This document shows positions 1-10,598 of a DNA stretch of 64,000 nt, one piece after another. The position numbers were made by a program, and so were the translations under genes. This DNA comes from Paraspadella gotoi (lineage: Eukaryota; Chaetognatha): contig JBJCIZ010000028.1 of assembly GCA_051294375.1 (NCBI GenBank), positions 1,363,576-1,427,575 of the forward strand. Reading direction: 5' to 3'. Under the pieces are notes generated by a model, which worked only from the letters and a program-made list of their open reading frames with translations, was not told where the DNA came from and ran no database searches. Position 1 is the stretch's first letter. Each line of letters starts with the position of its first letter.

Positions 1-172
1 TGCCCACTTTCTTTTATTTCACTGATAAATAATGTTAAAGAGTTTGCGAAATTTTTACTTTTCCCGATGATTTGTCATTTTCTATAATTAATGGCCAAAT
101 GGGCAAATTACTTCAATTTCATTATATTTTGAACTTTTTTCCTCCTTGAAATTCAATTGTCGCTCGCACAAG

Positions 173-1008
173 GTCATCCACAATTGTTGGAGCGAATTCA
201 TGGATCGTCTCGATAAACACATCTACAACCTGGACAGCCTCTACACTGAACACGCCCAATACCTCAACACCGCCATTCAAAGATGCCTTCTCAATCCAAA
301 GGTATCCACACAAATGAACATGCCTTTATTACTTAACAATTGCAACGATAACTCGTCGTTGTCATCGTCTTCTGATCCGGTTTACCCCTTAAACCTCACC
401 CCCCCCCATCTCCCCCGGCCAGTCCGCCCGAGCGATGGACATCATCCAAGGGATCTTCGCGATCATCGAAAAATTCCGTCGACAACTTTTAGCTTTTCCC
501 ATTTCTTCGCTGCAGACGACGGCGGGACATCCCAACTTCCAGGTGAAGGTGGAGGTTATCAAGTGTTCTCTGATCACTTCTTAACAAGCCAATGTTTTAT
601 TAAACGAGTTACTTTTGAGAATTGTTGGACGGTTTCAAGTATCCTTTTAAATATTTGGAGTCCATCATCAGCATGAGTGAAACTGTAAACAACCGAGTAA
701 TCATTCAGAAAATCAATCAATCGATCAATCTTCCTTCCTTCCTCTCTTGTTTTCAGTTCCTGACTGAGACTTACGAATCCTACGTGAAGCACTCGCACTT
801 CCTCTTCCGTTGTGTCGCCAAGTTGGCCGACGTCGGCGGCCGACAACCGCATCTCTACGATTTCGTCTCCAGACTCAATTTCAATCAATTTTATCGAAGA
901 GAAAAGCTTAAAAAAAAAAAAAAAAAAAAAAAAACTCGCCAATCGAGTTTCTCTGTGATATTATTCAAATGTTTATTCTTTCCGAACCGAGAGAGCGTTT
1001 TTATATAA
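173..1008 (+). CDS. TUBGCP6: Gamma-tubulin complex component 6-like, C-terminal exons (partial)
   Basis: GCP6 is a subunit of the gamma-tubulin ring complex that nucleates microtubules at centrosomes. Three terminal exons are visible: about 173-301, 423-542 and 757 onward. They join in phase 0 and keep one frame. The peptide has the end of the GCP fold: WSEFMDRL, then TEHAQYLNTAIQRCLL, MDIIQGIFAIIEKFRRQLLAF, a HPNFQ motif, SHFLFRCVAKL, QPHLYDF and finally SRLNFNQFYRRE, the (R)L/INFNxFY signature that closes GCP proteins. The residue order matches GCP6 better than GCP2-5 (known family pattern recalled, not searched). The 5' part of the gene lies before the window. After RREKL the frame enters a run of about 24 A (909-933), giving poly-Lys and a stop at 1006-1008; an error in that run would move the stop, so the exact C-terminus is unsure. 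Confidence 0.8.
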
Positions 1009-1508
1009 ATGTTTTTCCTTGTTTTCTCTTTTTCAGCCTTCGGAATAAAAACAAAAACAAAACAAATACGAACTAAATAAAAACCAATAAAAATCGAATT
1101 AAATAAGAAGAGAGAAAACTTATCGCGAAAAGTGAAAAGAAAATTTGAATCTGAACTCAACTCCTTCGAATCGAAAACACGATTACAATTGAACATTGCC
1201 AATTTTTTTATTTTATTTAAGTTTGAAAACAAATGGCGATTCGATGTCGATGACACAAAACAAAACAAATCGATATGACTTTAAAAATTCTTGTTGAGTT
1301 TCTCGATCTACATTTGACTGATGAGTCCCGACTTCGTCAGACGATAAAGTTTTAAATAAACGACTAAATCAAATCTTTTTTTTTTTTTCACAAAATAAAA
1401 TTCGAAATTAATTAGTTTTTTGAAATCGGATTTTTTAATTGCTTTATGAAAAAAATTAAAATTTACTGTTCAAGCTGAAATAAAATAGGATTTTGACACA
1501 CACACACA

Positions 1509-1513
<5 letters not shown>

Positions 1514-1567
<54 letters not shown>
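1514..1567 (+). repeat. (CT)n microsatellite
   Basis: Pure CT dinucleotide run preceded by (CA)n and a C run. It lies between the GCP6-like gene and the tandem array. Confidence 0.95.
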
Positions 1568-1569
<2 letters not shown>

Positions 1570-1806
1570 AAAAAGACCTGTTTCAAAGATCGTTCTCGGT
1601 AAGAACCTGAGCCAACTTTCACTATTTAGAAAAAATTATAAACGAAGGTCAAGTTTGACAAGTTTAACTAAAATTGTTAGAATTAAAATTGAAAAGGCGA
1701 AGGTCCTTCTTCTCTTTCTTGTTCAAGTTTTAAAGAATAAAAGATTAAAATGGATTAAAGATTCACTTCGTTACAAAAAAAGAGAAATCTTCGTCCCTCT
1801 ATCTAT

Positions 1807-1811
<5 letters not shown>

Positions 1812-1855
<44 letters not shown>
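1812..1855 (+). repeat. (CT)n microsatellite
   Basis: Pure CT dinucleotide run directly before a short GC-rich patch. Confidence 0.95.
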
Positions 1856-1857
<2 letters not shown>

Positions 1858-2579
1858 CGCGGCTCTGCCGAGCCCTGCCCCTCGACTCCTTACGACCGCG
1901 CCGAGGCTGTTCCTTTGTCTCCCGGTTGTAAACCAAAAAGTTTTTCCCCTTTTTCCTCATCCGATCATCGTCGTCGTCGTCGTCGTTCGGTAGTAAATTT
2001 CTCAAGGAAAACAACCACCTTTCGACAGGAATGGCCTCGTTCGCTGGCTGACGACGGACTTCCCATGTCAGTGGTTCATCAGCTGTTGGGCCTCTGTCAG
2101 TAGCTGACATCGGCCTCTCTACCAGTAGCTGACTTGATCGTGGGCTTTCGGCCTCGGCGCTGATTTCCAATTAATCTGTTTTTTTTTCCTGATTTAAAAA
2201 GTTTTATCCTTTTTATTTATTATCGAATCGAAATCAGCTTGAATAAAAAAAAGGAAACTGTTTTATGAAATGTTTTTTTTCTCTGCATCCTTTTTTCATT
2301 CATATTAACTTGGAGGCGGTTTATTTGCCTTACGACTTATTCAACGTCTTTTCAAGACAACAACAACAACAACAACTTAACGAACTCAAGTGAAACGAAA
2401 CGAAGAGAAACAATAAAGACTCTTAAGCGGCGAAGGTTCGTCGATCGTCATCATCATCATCGACCCGCATAAATAAAAAAACAACTTTTTCTCGAGTCGT
2501 CGATTTTCATCGGAAATCCGTCACTTTTTTTTTCCGGGGTGATTTGGTATTAATTTACAATAATTTACATTTTCGTCGT

Positions 2580-2880
2580 CGTTCGCCCACGGAAAAAAAA
2601 TAATCACGTGTTGCTTCCGCCTTCTTCTCTCTCCCGATTGGCTAGTGCTTTTCACTCTAATTGGCTGTTAGTGTTAGTCACTCTCCCCCTTCTTCTTTTC
2701 CCAGGTTGACTCATATATTGATAAACCCCGCATTCTCTCTCTCTCTCCCCCCCTCCCTTTTCTCTTTTCTATTTTCGTAACAGTTGCTGATAGAAACATC
2801 TTGTTTGTCTAGTTTGGATTAAACTTTTATGACACTTTAGCAACTCGCCTTTCATATAACCCTTAACTCATTTATATAAA
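2580..2880 (+). promoter_or_regulatory. Promoter-like segment of array unit 1
   Basis: This contains two inverted CCAAT boxes in the form ATTGGCT (near 2637 and 2660), an ATATAAAACC TATA-like element near 2874 and a CT-rich tract. The same arrangement, with two ATTGGCT motifs about 20 bp apart, is retained upstream of the full-length gene in unit 4 (about 8955-8985). Conservation between the divergent units 1 and 4 supports a regulatory role; this is inference only. Confidence 0.4.
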
Positions 2881-3145
2881 ACCATCGTGGTTTCCAACTA
2901 TCACGGATAATAACGCTTCCACAGTGACAAGAAAAGGACTTTGCCTAAGTCTATTTTATGAAGATAAATGTTTTTCATTTACCGTAATTGCGTATCTAAA
3001 GGTTTTTTCTAACCTAACGGTTGTTGCGCAATTTAGGAAAAAAATTTTATCAAAGTTTTTGTATGTAAGTTTCAATAACGTTCATTAACAATCATGAAGT
3101 TTTAATAATTTACATAACATTTTTTTATTTAGTCAATTAAATTTC

Positions 3146-3562
3146 ATGATGCTTCACTTAAAAAAATATGAACTTCTTCTCTTCCTCTTCCTCTCTTTAA
3201 CTTTTGAGTCTTCCGCCCGCGAGCGCCACCATTCCCCACGCGGCCATGTGCCCTCTTCCTCCTCAAATCGCTCCTGCATTATCCATCACCCGCAACTCAA
3301 CAAAGGCGCTCAGATCGACGACTCCGCCACCTTCAACAGCATTGTCTCTGGCCGCACTGCGGTGTCGGCGCGCGACTGCGCCCACCTCTGCTGCGGACAC
3401 CCCCAATGCACTCTCTCATGGTTTTTTGGTCACCATGGCGTCTACGATGATGACAACAAGGAAGACCACGCTAACTGTTTCCTCCTAGACTGTTCTTCCT
3501 CCGTCTGTAAACTCCGCACTGACTTCAAAGAGACTGTGACGACAATCGAGCGACGAGATTGA
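3146..3562 (+). pseudogene. MANSC-domain gene copy 1, truncated (138-aa ORF)
   Basis: The reading frame is intact from ATG through a signal-peptide-like segment (LLLFLFLSLTFESSA) and a MANSC-like cysteine domain (DCAHLCCGHPQCTLSW ... NCFLLDCSSSVCKL), then stops after ERRD. The stop is a CGA-to-TGA change relative to copy 4. Just after it, sequence equivalent to copy 4 position about 9870 joins directly to the equivalent of about 10814, so the Thr-rich linker, membrane segment and tail are deleted. It could still make a short secreted MANSC protein, as all eight cysteines remain; I call it a truncated paralogue or pseudogene. Confidence 0.65.
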
Positions 3563-4982
3563 TGACCCACGATGACGAAGACGGTTAGATGTTTGCCTCT
3601 GAGGGTCCGATATTTATGTACAGGTGTGAGGTACAACATTTAAATAAAGACCTAAGTATACTCTCATCACTTAAGTAAATGCAACTTGACGTTAATTCTA
3701 AATCACCTTTAAACCGGTAGGATCTTTACACTCCTGTGCATAACTAAAAGGGAAATGGCGAAAAATGGGAGGAAAATGTCAAACTGGGAGAGGTCCGAGA
3801 GTATGAGAGAGAGAAAAAGTGTGAGTGAGAAACCTAAACCCTGGGCTCGACCCCGAATCCTCGGGAGGAGAATGAGGAGGAAGAGGATGATGAAGCGGGT
3901 GCGAGGCCCTATGGGCTCTTTCTGCATACTCCAATAACTATATCTGTAAGATGAAACGAAATTTTAAAAAAATTAATTTTTTTTCATAAAAATATATCTT
4001 ATAACAGGAAGGTCCTATTCAAATTCAATAATTTTTTTTTAATTCGTTCATGAGCACATAACTAAGAAAGTAAGCAAGCTCGGTTACTGAGAATTAGAAA
4101 ATAAAAAAGTCAGCAATTTTTTGCAAGGTGCAAAATCTGAAGTCGCTATATCAGATAATTTAGCCACAGTATTTAATCATTTCATTTCATTCCCATTTGA
4201 AATCCGTGTAAAAGCTTCAGAATCATGGACCTATCTTTCATTGTATGTCTCAATAACCTTAAGATTATTATTTAGGGATCTGGGGCAATCCAGCTATCCC
4301 TCCGGATATTTAGATATTGGTGTCAGCCTCCATTATTTTTTTACCTGGTGTCTTCATCGTACAATATTCTGGAATTCATTGATCTCTATCTCTTTTTATT
4401 TTGTTTTTTTATTCAAAGATAAATCTAAATCTAAATCTAATGTAAAGTCGTTGTCATATTATTAACAGAAAATAACTGTAAATATTTTTATATGGGACAA
4501 TTATTAATTAGCATTTAGTCGGGTGAAAATGTTTTTTACAATATTATTGATCTTTGGATTTCTCGTCTTCATTTTTTGGAAGATTTTTTTTTTCATTCTA
4601 CAATTGAACGATTTCATTCCAGATGCAAGAGAAAAACGCATTGATAATGGAAGCGACTTAATATTAAATCAATATAAAGCCATCCCAAAAACTATCGCCT
4701 CTGGATTATTGTTGAACCCGAAATTGACTATTATAATTTTTTTTTTCATTCATTTAACTTGTAAGGCAAATAAACCACCTCTGACTTATTCAACAATCGA
4801 AGTAAACAAAACAAAGAGAAACAAAGACTCGCAGGAAAAAAATAAAAAAACAAAGTTTTTCTCGATTCGTCGATTTTTGTTGGAAATTCATCACTTTTTT
4901 TGGAGTAATTTTGTATTAATTTACCATAAGGCGTTCGCACACAAAAAATGAAAAAAAATAATCACGTTTTGCTTCCACCTTC

Positions 4983-4992
4983 NNNNNNNNNN
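4983..4992. other. Assembly gap (10 N)
   Basis: Ten N at this point. Sequence 4993-5079, bounded by this and the next gap, is a near copy of about 4604-4691, so this small island is probably a scaffolding scrap. Confidence 0.99.
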
Positions 4993-5079
4993 TTGAACAA
5001 TTTCATTCCAGATGCAAGAGAAAAACGCATTGATAATGAAAGCGACTTAATATTAAATCAATATAAAGCCATCCCAAAA

Positions 5080-5104
5080 NNNNNNNNNNNNNNNNNNNNN
5101 NNNN
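5080..5104. other. Assembly gap (25 N)
   Basis: Twenty-five N. The missing part corresponds to the promoter-like segment present in units 1 and 4. Confidence 0.99.
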
Positions 5105-5178
5105 AATCAGTCTGAAGTGTATAACCGAGGATGTTTTAATAATTACATAACATTTTTTTATTTAGTCAATTAAATTTC

Positions 5179-5593
5179 ATGATGCTTCCCTTAAAAAATT
5201 GAACTTCTTCTCTTCCTCTTCCTCTCTTTAACTTTTGAGTCTTCCGCCCGCGAGCGCCACCATTCCCCACGCGGCCATGTGCCCTCTTCCTCCTCAAATC
5301 GCTCCTGCATTATCCATCACCCGCAACTCAACAAAGGCGCTCAGATCGAGACTCCGCCACCTTCAACAGCATTGTCTCTGGCCGCACTGCGGTGTCGGCG
5401 CGCGACTGCGCCCACCTCTGCTGCGGACACCCCCAATGCACTCTCTCATGGTTTTTTTGGTCACCATGGCGTCTACGATGATGACAACAAGGAAGACCAC
5501 GCTAACTGTTTCCTCCTAGACTGTTCTTCCTCCGTCTGTAAACTCCGCACTGACTTCAAAGAGACTGTGACGACAATCGAGCGACGAGATTGA
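5179..5593 (+). pseudogene. MANSC-domain gene copy 2, frameshifted
   Basis: Near-identical to copy 1, but an in-frame stop follows the seventh codon (MMLPLKN then TGA), one base is missing in the GATCGA(C)GACTCC stretch, and one T is added in the later T run, which restores the original frame for the second half of the MANSC domain and the ERRD stop. The same internal deletion as copy 1 follows. It is bordered by N gaps, so some breaks may be consensus errors rather than real mutations. Confidence 0.7.
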
Positions 5594-7024
5594 TGACCCA
5601 CGATGACGAAGACGTTAATGTGTTGCCTCTGAGGGTCCGATATTTATGTACAGGTGTGAGGTACAACATTTAAATAAGACCTAAGTATACTCTCATCACT
5701 TGAGTAAATGCAACTTGACGTTAATTCTAAATCACCTTTAAACCGGGTAGGATCTTTACACTCCTGTGCATAACTAAAAGGGAAATGGCGCGAAAATGGG
5801 AGGAAAATGTCAAACTGGGAGAGGTCCGAGAGTATGAGAGAGAGAAAAAGTGTGAGTGAGAAACCTAAACCCTGGGCTCGACCCCGAATCCTCGGAGGAG
5901 AATGAGGAGGAAGAGGATGATGAAGCGGGTGCGAGGCCCTATGGGCTCTTTCTGCATACTCCAATAACTATATCTGTAAGATGAAACGAAATTTTAAAAA
6001 AATTAATTTTTTTTCATAAAAATATATCTATAAACAGGAAGGTCCTATTCAAATTCAATAATTTTTTTTTTAATTCGTTCATGAGCACATAACTAAGAAG
6101 TAAGCAAGCTCGGTTACTGAGAATTAGAAAATAAAAAAGTCAGCAATTTTTTGCAAGGTGCAAAATCTGAAGTCGCTATATCAGATAATTTAGCCACAGT
6201 ATTTAATCATTTCATTTCATTCCCATTTGAAATCCGTGTAAAAGCTTCAGAATCATGGACCTATCTTTCATTGTATGTCTCAATAACCTTAAGATTATTA
6301 TTTGGGGATCTGGGCAATCCAGCTATCCCTCCGGATATTTAGATATTGGTGTCAGCCTCCATTATTTTTTTACCTGGTGTCTTCATCGTACAATATTCTG
6401 GAATTCATTGATCTCTATCTCTTTTTATTTTGTTTTTTTATTCAAAGATAAATCTAAATCAATGTAAAGTCGTGTGTCATACTTATTAACAGAAAATAAC
6501 TGTAAATATTTTTATATGGGACATTTATTAATTAGCATTTAGTCGGGTGAAAATGTTTTTTACAATATTATTGATCTTTGGATTTCTCGTCTTCATTTTT
6601 TGGAAGATTTTTTTTTCATTCTACAATTGAACGATTTCATTCCAGATGCAGAGAAAAACGCATTGATAATGGAAGCGACTTAATATTAAATCAATATAAA
6701 GCCATCCCAAAAACATACGCCTCTGGATTATTTGTTGAACCCGAAATTGACTATTATAATTTTTTTTTTCATTCATTTTAACTTGTAAGGCAAATAAACC
6801 ACCTCTGACTTATTCAACAATCCGAGTGAAACAAAAAAAAGAAACAAAGACTCGCAGAAAAAAATAAAAAAACTTTTTCTCGATTCGTCAATTTTTGTTG
6901 GAAATTCATCACTTTTTTTGGAGTAATTCTGTATTAATTTACCATAAGGCGTTCGCACACAAAAAATAAAAAAAAATAATCACATTTTGCTTCCACCTTC
7001 CTCTCTCCCGATTGGCTATGCTTT

Positions 7025-7049
7025 NNNNNNNNNNNNNNNNNNNNNNNNN
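7025..7049. other. Assembly gap (25 N)
   Basis: Twenty-five N immediately after the ATTGGCT promoter motif of unit 3. Sequence resumes about 75 bp before the copy 3 start, so several hundred bases present in units 1 and 4 are missing. Confidence 0.99.
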
Positions 7050-7123
7050 AATCAGTCTGAAGTGTATAACCGAGGATGTTTTAATAATTACATAACATTT
7101 TTTTATTTAGTCAATTAAATTTC

Positions 7124-7535
7124 ATGATGCTTCCTTAAAAAATTGAACTTCTTCTCTTCCTCTTCCTCTCTTTAACTTTTGAGTCTTCCGCCCGCGAGCG
7201 CCACCATTCCCCACGCCCATGTGCCCTCTTCCTCCTCAAATCGCTCCTGCATTATCCATCACCCGCAACTCAACAAAGGCGCTCAGATCGAGACTCCGCC
7301 ACCTTCAACAGCATTGTCTCTGGCCGCACTGCGGTGTCGGCGCGCGACTGCGCCCACCTCTGCTGCGGACACCCCCAATGCACTCTCTCATGGTTTTTTT
7401 GGTCACCATGGCGTCTACGATGATGACAACAAGGAAGACCACGCTAACTGTTTCCTCCTAGACTGTTCTTCCTCCGTCTGTAAACTCCGCACTGACTTCA
7501 AAGAGACTGTGACGACAATCGAGCGACGAGATTGA
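7124..7535 (+). pseudogene. MANSC-domain gene copy 3, frameshifted
   Basis: Same structure as copy 2, with the early frame lost after the start (CTTCCTTAAAAAATTGA), an extra small deletion in the CACGC(GGC)CATGTG region, and the same downstream one-base deletion and T insertion. It ends at the same ERRD stop and shares the internal deletion. Not expected to encode the full domain. Confidence 0.7.
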
Positions 7536-9440
7536 TGACCCACGATGACGAAGACGTTAATGATGTTGCCTCTGAGGGTCCGATATTTATGTACGAGGTG
7601 TGAGGTACAACATTTAAATAAGACCTAAGTATACTCTCATCACTTGAGTAAATGCAACTTGACGTTAATTCTAAATCACCTTTAAACCGGTAGGATCTTT
7701 ACACTCCTGTGCATAACTAAAAAGGGAAATGGCGCGAAAATGGGAGGAAAATGTCAAACTGGGAGAGGTCCGAGAGTATGAGAGAGAGAAAAAGTGTGAG
7801 TGAGAAACCTAAACCCTGGGCTCGACCCCGATCCTCGGAGGAGAATGAGGAGGAAGAGGATGATGAAGCGGGTGCGAGGCCCTATGGGCTCTTTCTGCAT
7901 ACTCCAATAACTATATCTGTAAGATGAAACGAAATTTTAAAAAAATTAATTTTTTTTCATAAAAATATATCTTATAACAGGAAGGTCCTATTCAAATTCA
8001 ATAATTTTTTTTTTAATTCGTTCATGAGCACATAACTAAGAAGTAAGCAAGCTCGGTTACTGAGAATTAGAAAATAAAAAAGTCAGCAATTTTTTGCAAG
8101 GTGCAAAATCTGAAGTCGCTATATCAGATAATTTAGCCACAGTATTTAATCATTTCATTTCATTCCCATTTGAAATCCGTGTAAAAGCTTCAGAATCATG
8201 GACCTATCTTTCATTGTATGTCTCAATAACCTTAAGATTATTATTTGGGGATCTGGGCAATCCAGCTATCCCTCCGGATATTTAGATATTGGTGTCAGCC
8301 TCCATTATTTTTTTACCTGGTGTCTTCATCGTACAATATTCTGGAATTCATTGATCTCTATCTCTTTTTATTTTGTTTTTTATTCAAAGATAAATCTAAA
8401 TCTTAATGTAAAGTCTGTGTCATACTTATTAACAGAAAATAACTGTAAATATTTTTATATGGGACATTATTAATTAGCATTTAGTCGGGTGAAATGTTTT
8501 TTACAATATTATTGATCTTTGGATTTCTCGTCTTCATTTTTTGGAAGATTTTTTTTTTCATTCTACAATTGAACGATTTCATTCCAGATGCAGAGAAAAA
8601 CGCATTGATAATGGAAGCGACTTAATATTAAATCAATATAAAGCCATCCCAAAAACATACGCCTCTGGATTATTTGTTGAACCCGAAATTGACTATTATA
8701 ATTTTTTTTTTCATTCATTTTAACTTGTAAGGCAAATAAACCACCTCTGACTTATTCAACAATCCGAGTGAAACAAAAAAAAGAAACAAAGACTCGCAGG
8801 AAAAAAAATAAAAAAACAATTTTTCTCGATTCGTCGATTTTGTTGGAAATTCATCACTTTTTTTGGAGTAATTTGTATTAATTTACCATAAGGCGTTCGC
8901 ACACAAAAAATGAAAAAAAATAATCACGTTTTGCTTCCACCTTCCTCTCTCTCCGATTGGCTATGCTTTTCCTCTGATTGGCTGTTAGTGTTTGTCATTC
9001 TCCCCCTTCTTCTTTTCCAGGTTGACTCATATATCGATAAACCACGCATTCTCTCTCACTCCCCCCTCTTCTCTTTTCATAACAGTTGCTGATTGAAACA
9101 TCCGGTTTGTCTGGTTTGGATTAAACTTTTAAGACTTTAGAAACTCGCCTTTCATGTAACTCGGAAACCATGATGGTTAATATAAACAAGTTATAACTAT
9201 CACGGATTATAACGCTTTCACAGTGACAGGAAAAGGACTTTGTCTAAGTCTATTTAATGAAGATAAATGTTTTTTAGTTATCATAATTGTGTATCTAAAG
9301 TTTTTTAAACTCAACGATTTTTGCGCAATTTAGAAAAAAAAATTATAAAAGTTTTATTGGTATTAAAGTTTCAATAACGCTCGTTTACAATCATTTTTAA
9401 TAATTGACGTAACATTTTTTCATTTAGTCAATTAAATTTC

Positions 9441-10598
9441 ATGATGCTTCCCTTAAAAAACTCTGGACTTCTCCTCTTCCTCTTTCTCGCTTTAACTTTT
9501 GAGTCTTCCGCCCGCGAGCGCCACCACTCCCCGCGCAGCCACGCCCCATCCTTTTCCTCCAAACATTCCTGCTTCGTCCATCGCCCGCAACTCGACAAAG
9601 GAGCTCGGATCGACGACTCCGCCACCTTCGACAGCATCGTCTCCCGCCGCGCCGCTGCATCGGCGCGAGACTGCGCCCACCTCTGCTGCGGACACCCCCA
9701 TTGCACCCTCTCGTGGTTCGTCGACGACGATGGCGTTTACGACGATGACAACGACGAAGACCGCGCCAACTGTTTCCTCCTCGACTGCTCTTCCTACGGC
9801 TGCAAACTCCGCTCTGGCTACAAAGAGTCTGTGACGACGATCGAGCGGCGTGATCGACGACCCACGACGACAAAGACGCCCTCGACGCTGCTGGAGGCCA
9901 TCCTCGAGGCCTTGGACTCCAAGACCGAATTGAATCAGGAAGAGTTGAAGACGTTGATGTCGTCGGTGGCGACGCTCGACGACGAAGATCAGAAGAAACT
10001 TTCTCTTGCTGTTGAAGACAAGTTGGACGCGTTGAAGAAGACGACGACAACGACGACGACGACAACAACGACGACGATCGAGGAATCGCGAAATCCCGAA
10101 GTCGAATCATCGACGAGTGACTCAGCGACGGAACTTGAGCCGAGTTACGTCGAGACAACGAAGACGACAACGAAGGAGAGGACGACCGCAACTTCGAAAC
10201 AACCGACTACTACAACAACAACAACGGCTGAGACGACGAGACTCCCTGTCTCCTCTGCGAATCCTTTGTCCGCCGAAGATTCGATCCAGAAAACAGCAAT
10301 GACGACGACGACGACGACGAAGAAAGCAGACGTTGCAGACGGCAATGACTCCGCCGTCGAATCCCCAACCTCCTCCCGCCCTGCATGGATGCAGCCCCGC
10401 GACAAGGACGTCGCTCAAGTCTCCAAACTCCAACCGACCGTCCACGCGGGTCTCCTCCTCGCAGCAGCCATCTTCGGCGTTACGGCGACGCTGCTCACGC
10501 TGCTGCTGATGCAGGCGAGGATTCGGAAGGCGTGGCGTAGGAAGGACTACGTCGACGCGGATTATCTAATTAACGGGATGTACCAGCCAGATATCTGA
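9441..10598 (+). CDS. MANSC-domain single-pass membrane protein (copy 4, full length)
   Basis: A single-exon 385-aa frame. Residues 8-24 form a signal peptide. Residues about 44-121 carry eight cysteines in a MANSC-like pattern (C44, C78, C82, C83, C88, C111, C116, C121), with DCAHLCCGHPHCTLSW and NCFLLDC recalling the MANSC domains of LRP11 and KIAA0319-type proteins. Residues about 145-200 are helical and acidic, followed by a Thr-rich stalk (T runs encoded by ACG/ACA repeats) suited to O-glycosylation. A membrane segment lies at about 335-357 (LLLAAAIFGVTATLLTLLLM), then a basic stop-transfer (RIRKAWRRK) and a short tail with DADYLINGMY, resembling my recollection of the LRP11 tail. A poly(A) signal AATAAA lies at 10873. 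Function is not known; likely a cell-surface protein. Family assignment is by pattern only. Confidence 0.75.
   Translation: MMLPLKNSGLLLFLFLALTFESSARERHHSPRSHAPSFSSKHSCFVHRPQLDKGARIDDSATFDSIVSRRAAASARDCAHLCCGHPHCTLSWFVDDDGVYDDDNDEDRANCFLLDCSSYGCKLRSGYKESVTTIERRDRRPTTTKTPSTLLEAILEALDSKTELNQEELKTLMSSVATLDDEDQKKLSLAVEDKLDALKKTTTTTTTTTTTTIEESRNPEVESSTSDSATELEPSYVETTKTTTKERTTATSKQPTTTTTTTAETTRLPVSSANPLSAEDSIQKTAMTTTTTTKKADVADGNDSAVESPTSSRPAWMQPRDKDVAQVSKLQPTVHAGLLLAAAIFGVTATLLTLLLMQARIRKAWRRKDYVDADYLINGMYQPDI

Larger units (their letters stand above)
1009..2279. other. Intergenic spacer with two (CT)n runs
   Basis: No convincing gene. It holds AT-rich sequence (A/T runs near 1370-1390), a (CT)n run at 1514-1567, another at 1812-1855, and a GC-richer patch at about 1856-2165 that contains a (GTC)n stretch and two copies of AGTAGCTGAC. 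Open frames in this patch are mostly Ser/Leu or Glu/Arg repeats read from the microsatellites, so I do not call them genes. Confidence 0.6.

Noticed and set aside
1799-2170. Minus-strand open frame of 123 aa with acidic and Arg/Glu repeats
   Set aside because: Its ends are read from the (CT)n run and a (GTC)n stretch, the rest has no recognisable domain, and no splice context was found.
4121-8723. Short frames repeated in the array 3' segments (such as MQGAKSEVAISDNLATVF)
   Set aside because: AT-rich, not kept in unit 4, and broken by indels between units; more likely shared non-coding sequence.
9439-10191. Minus-strand 250-aa frame opposite the MANSC gene
   Set aside because: Ser/Arg-rich antisense of the cysteine domain and Thr stalk; the + frame has signal peptide, cysteines and membrane helix.
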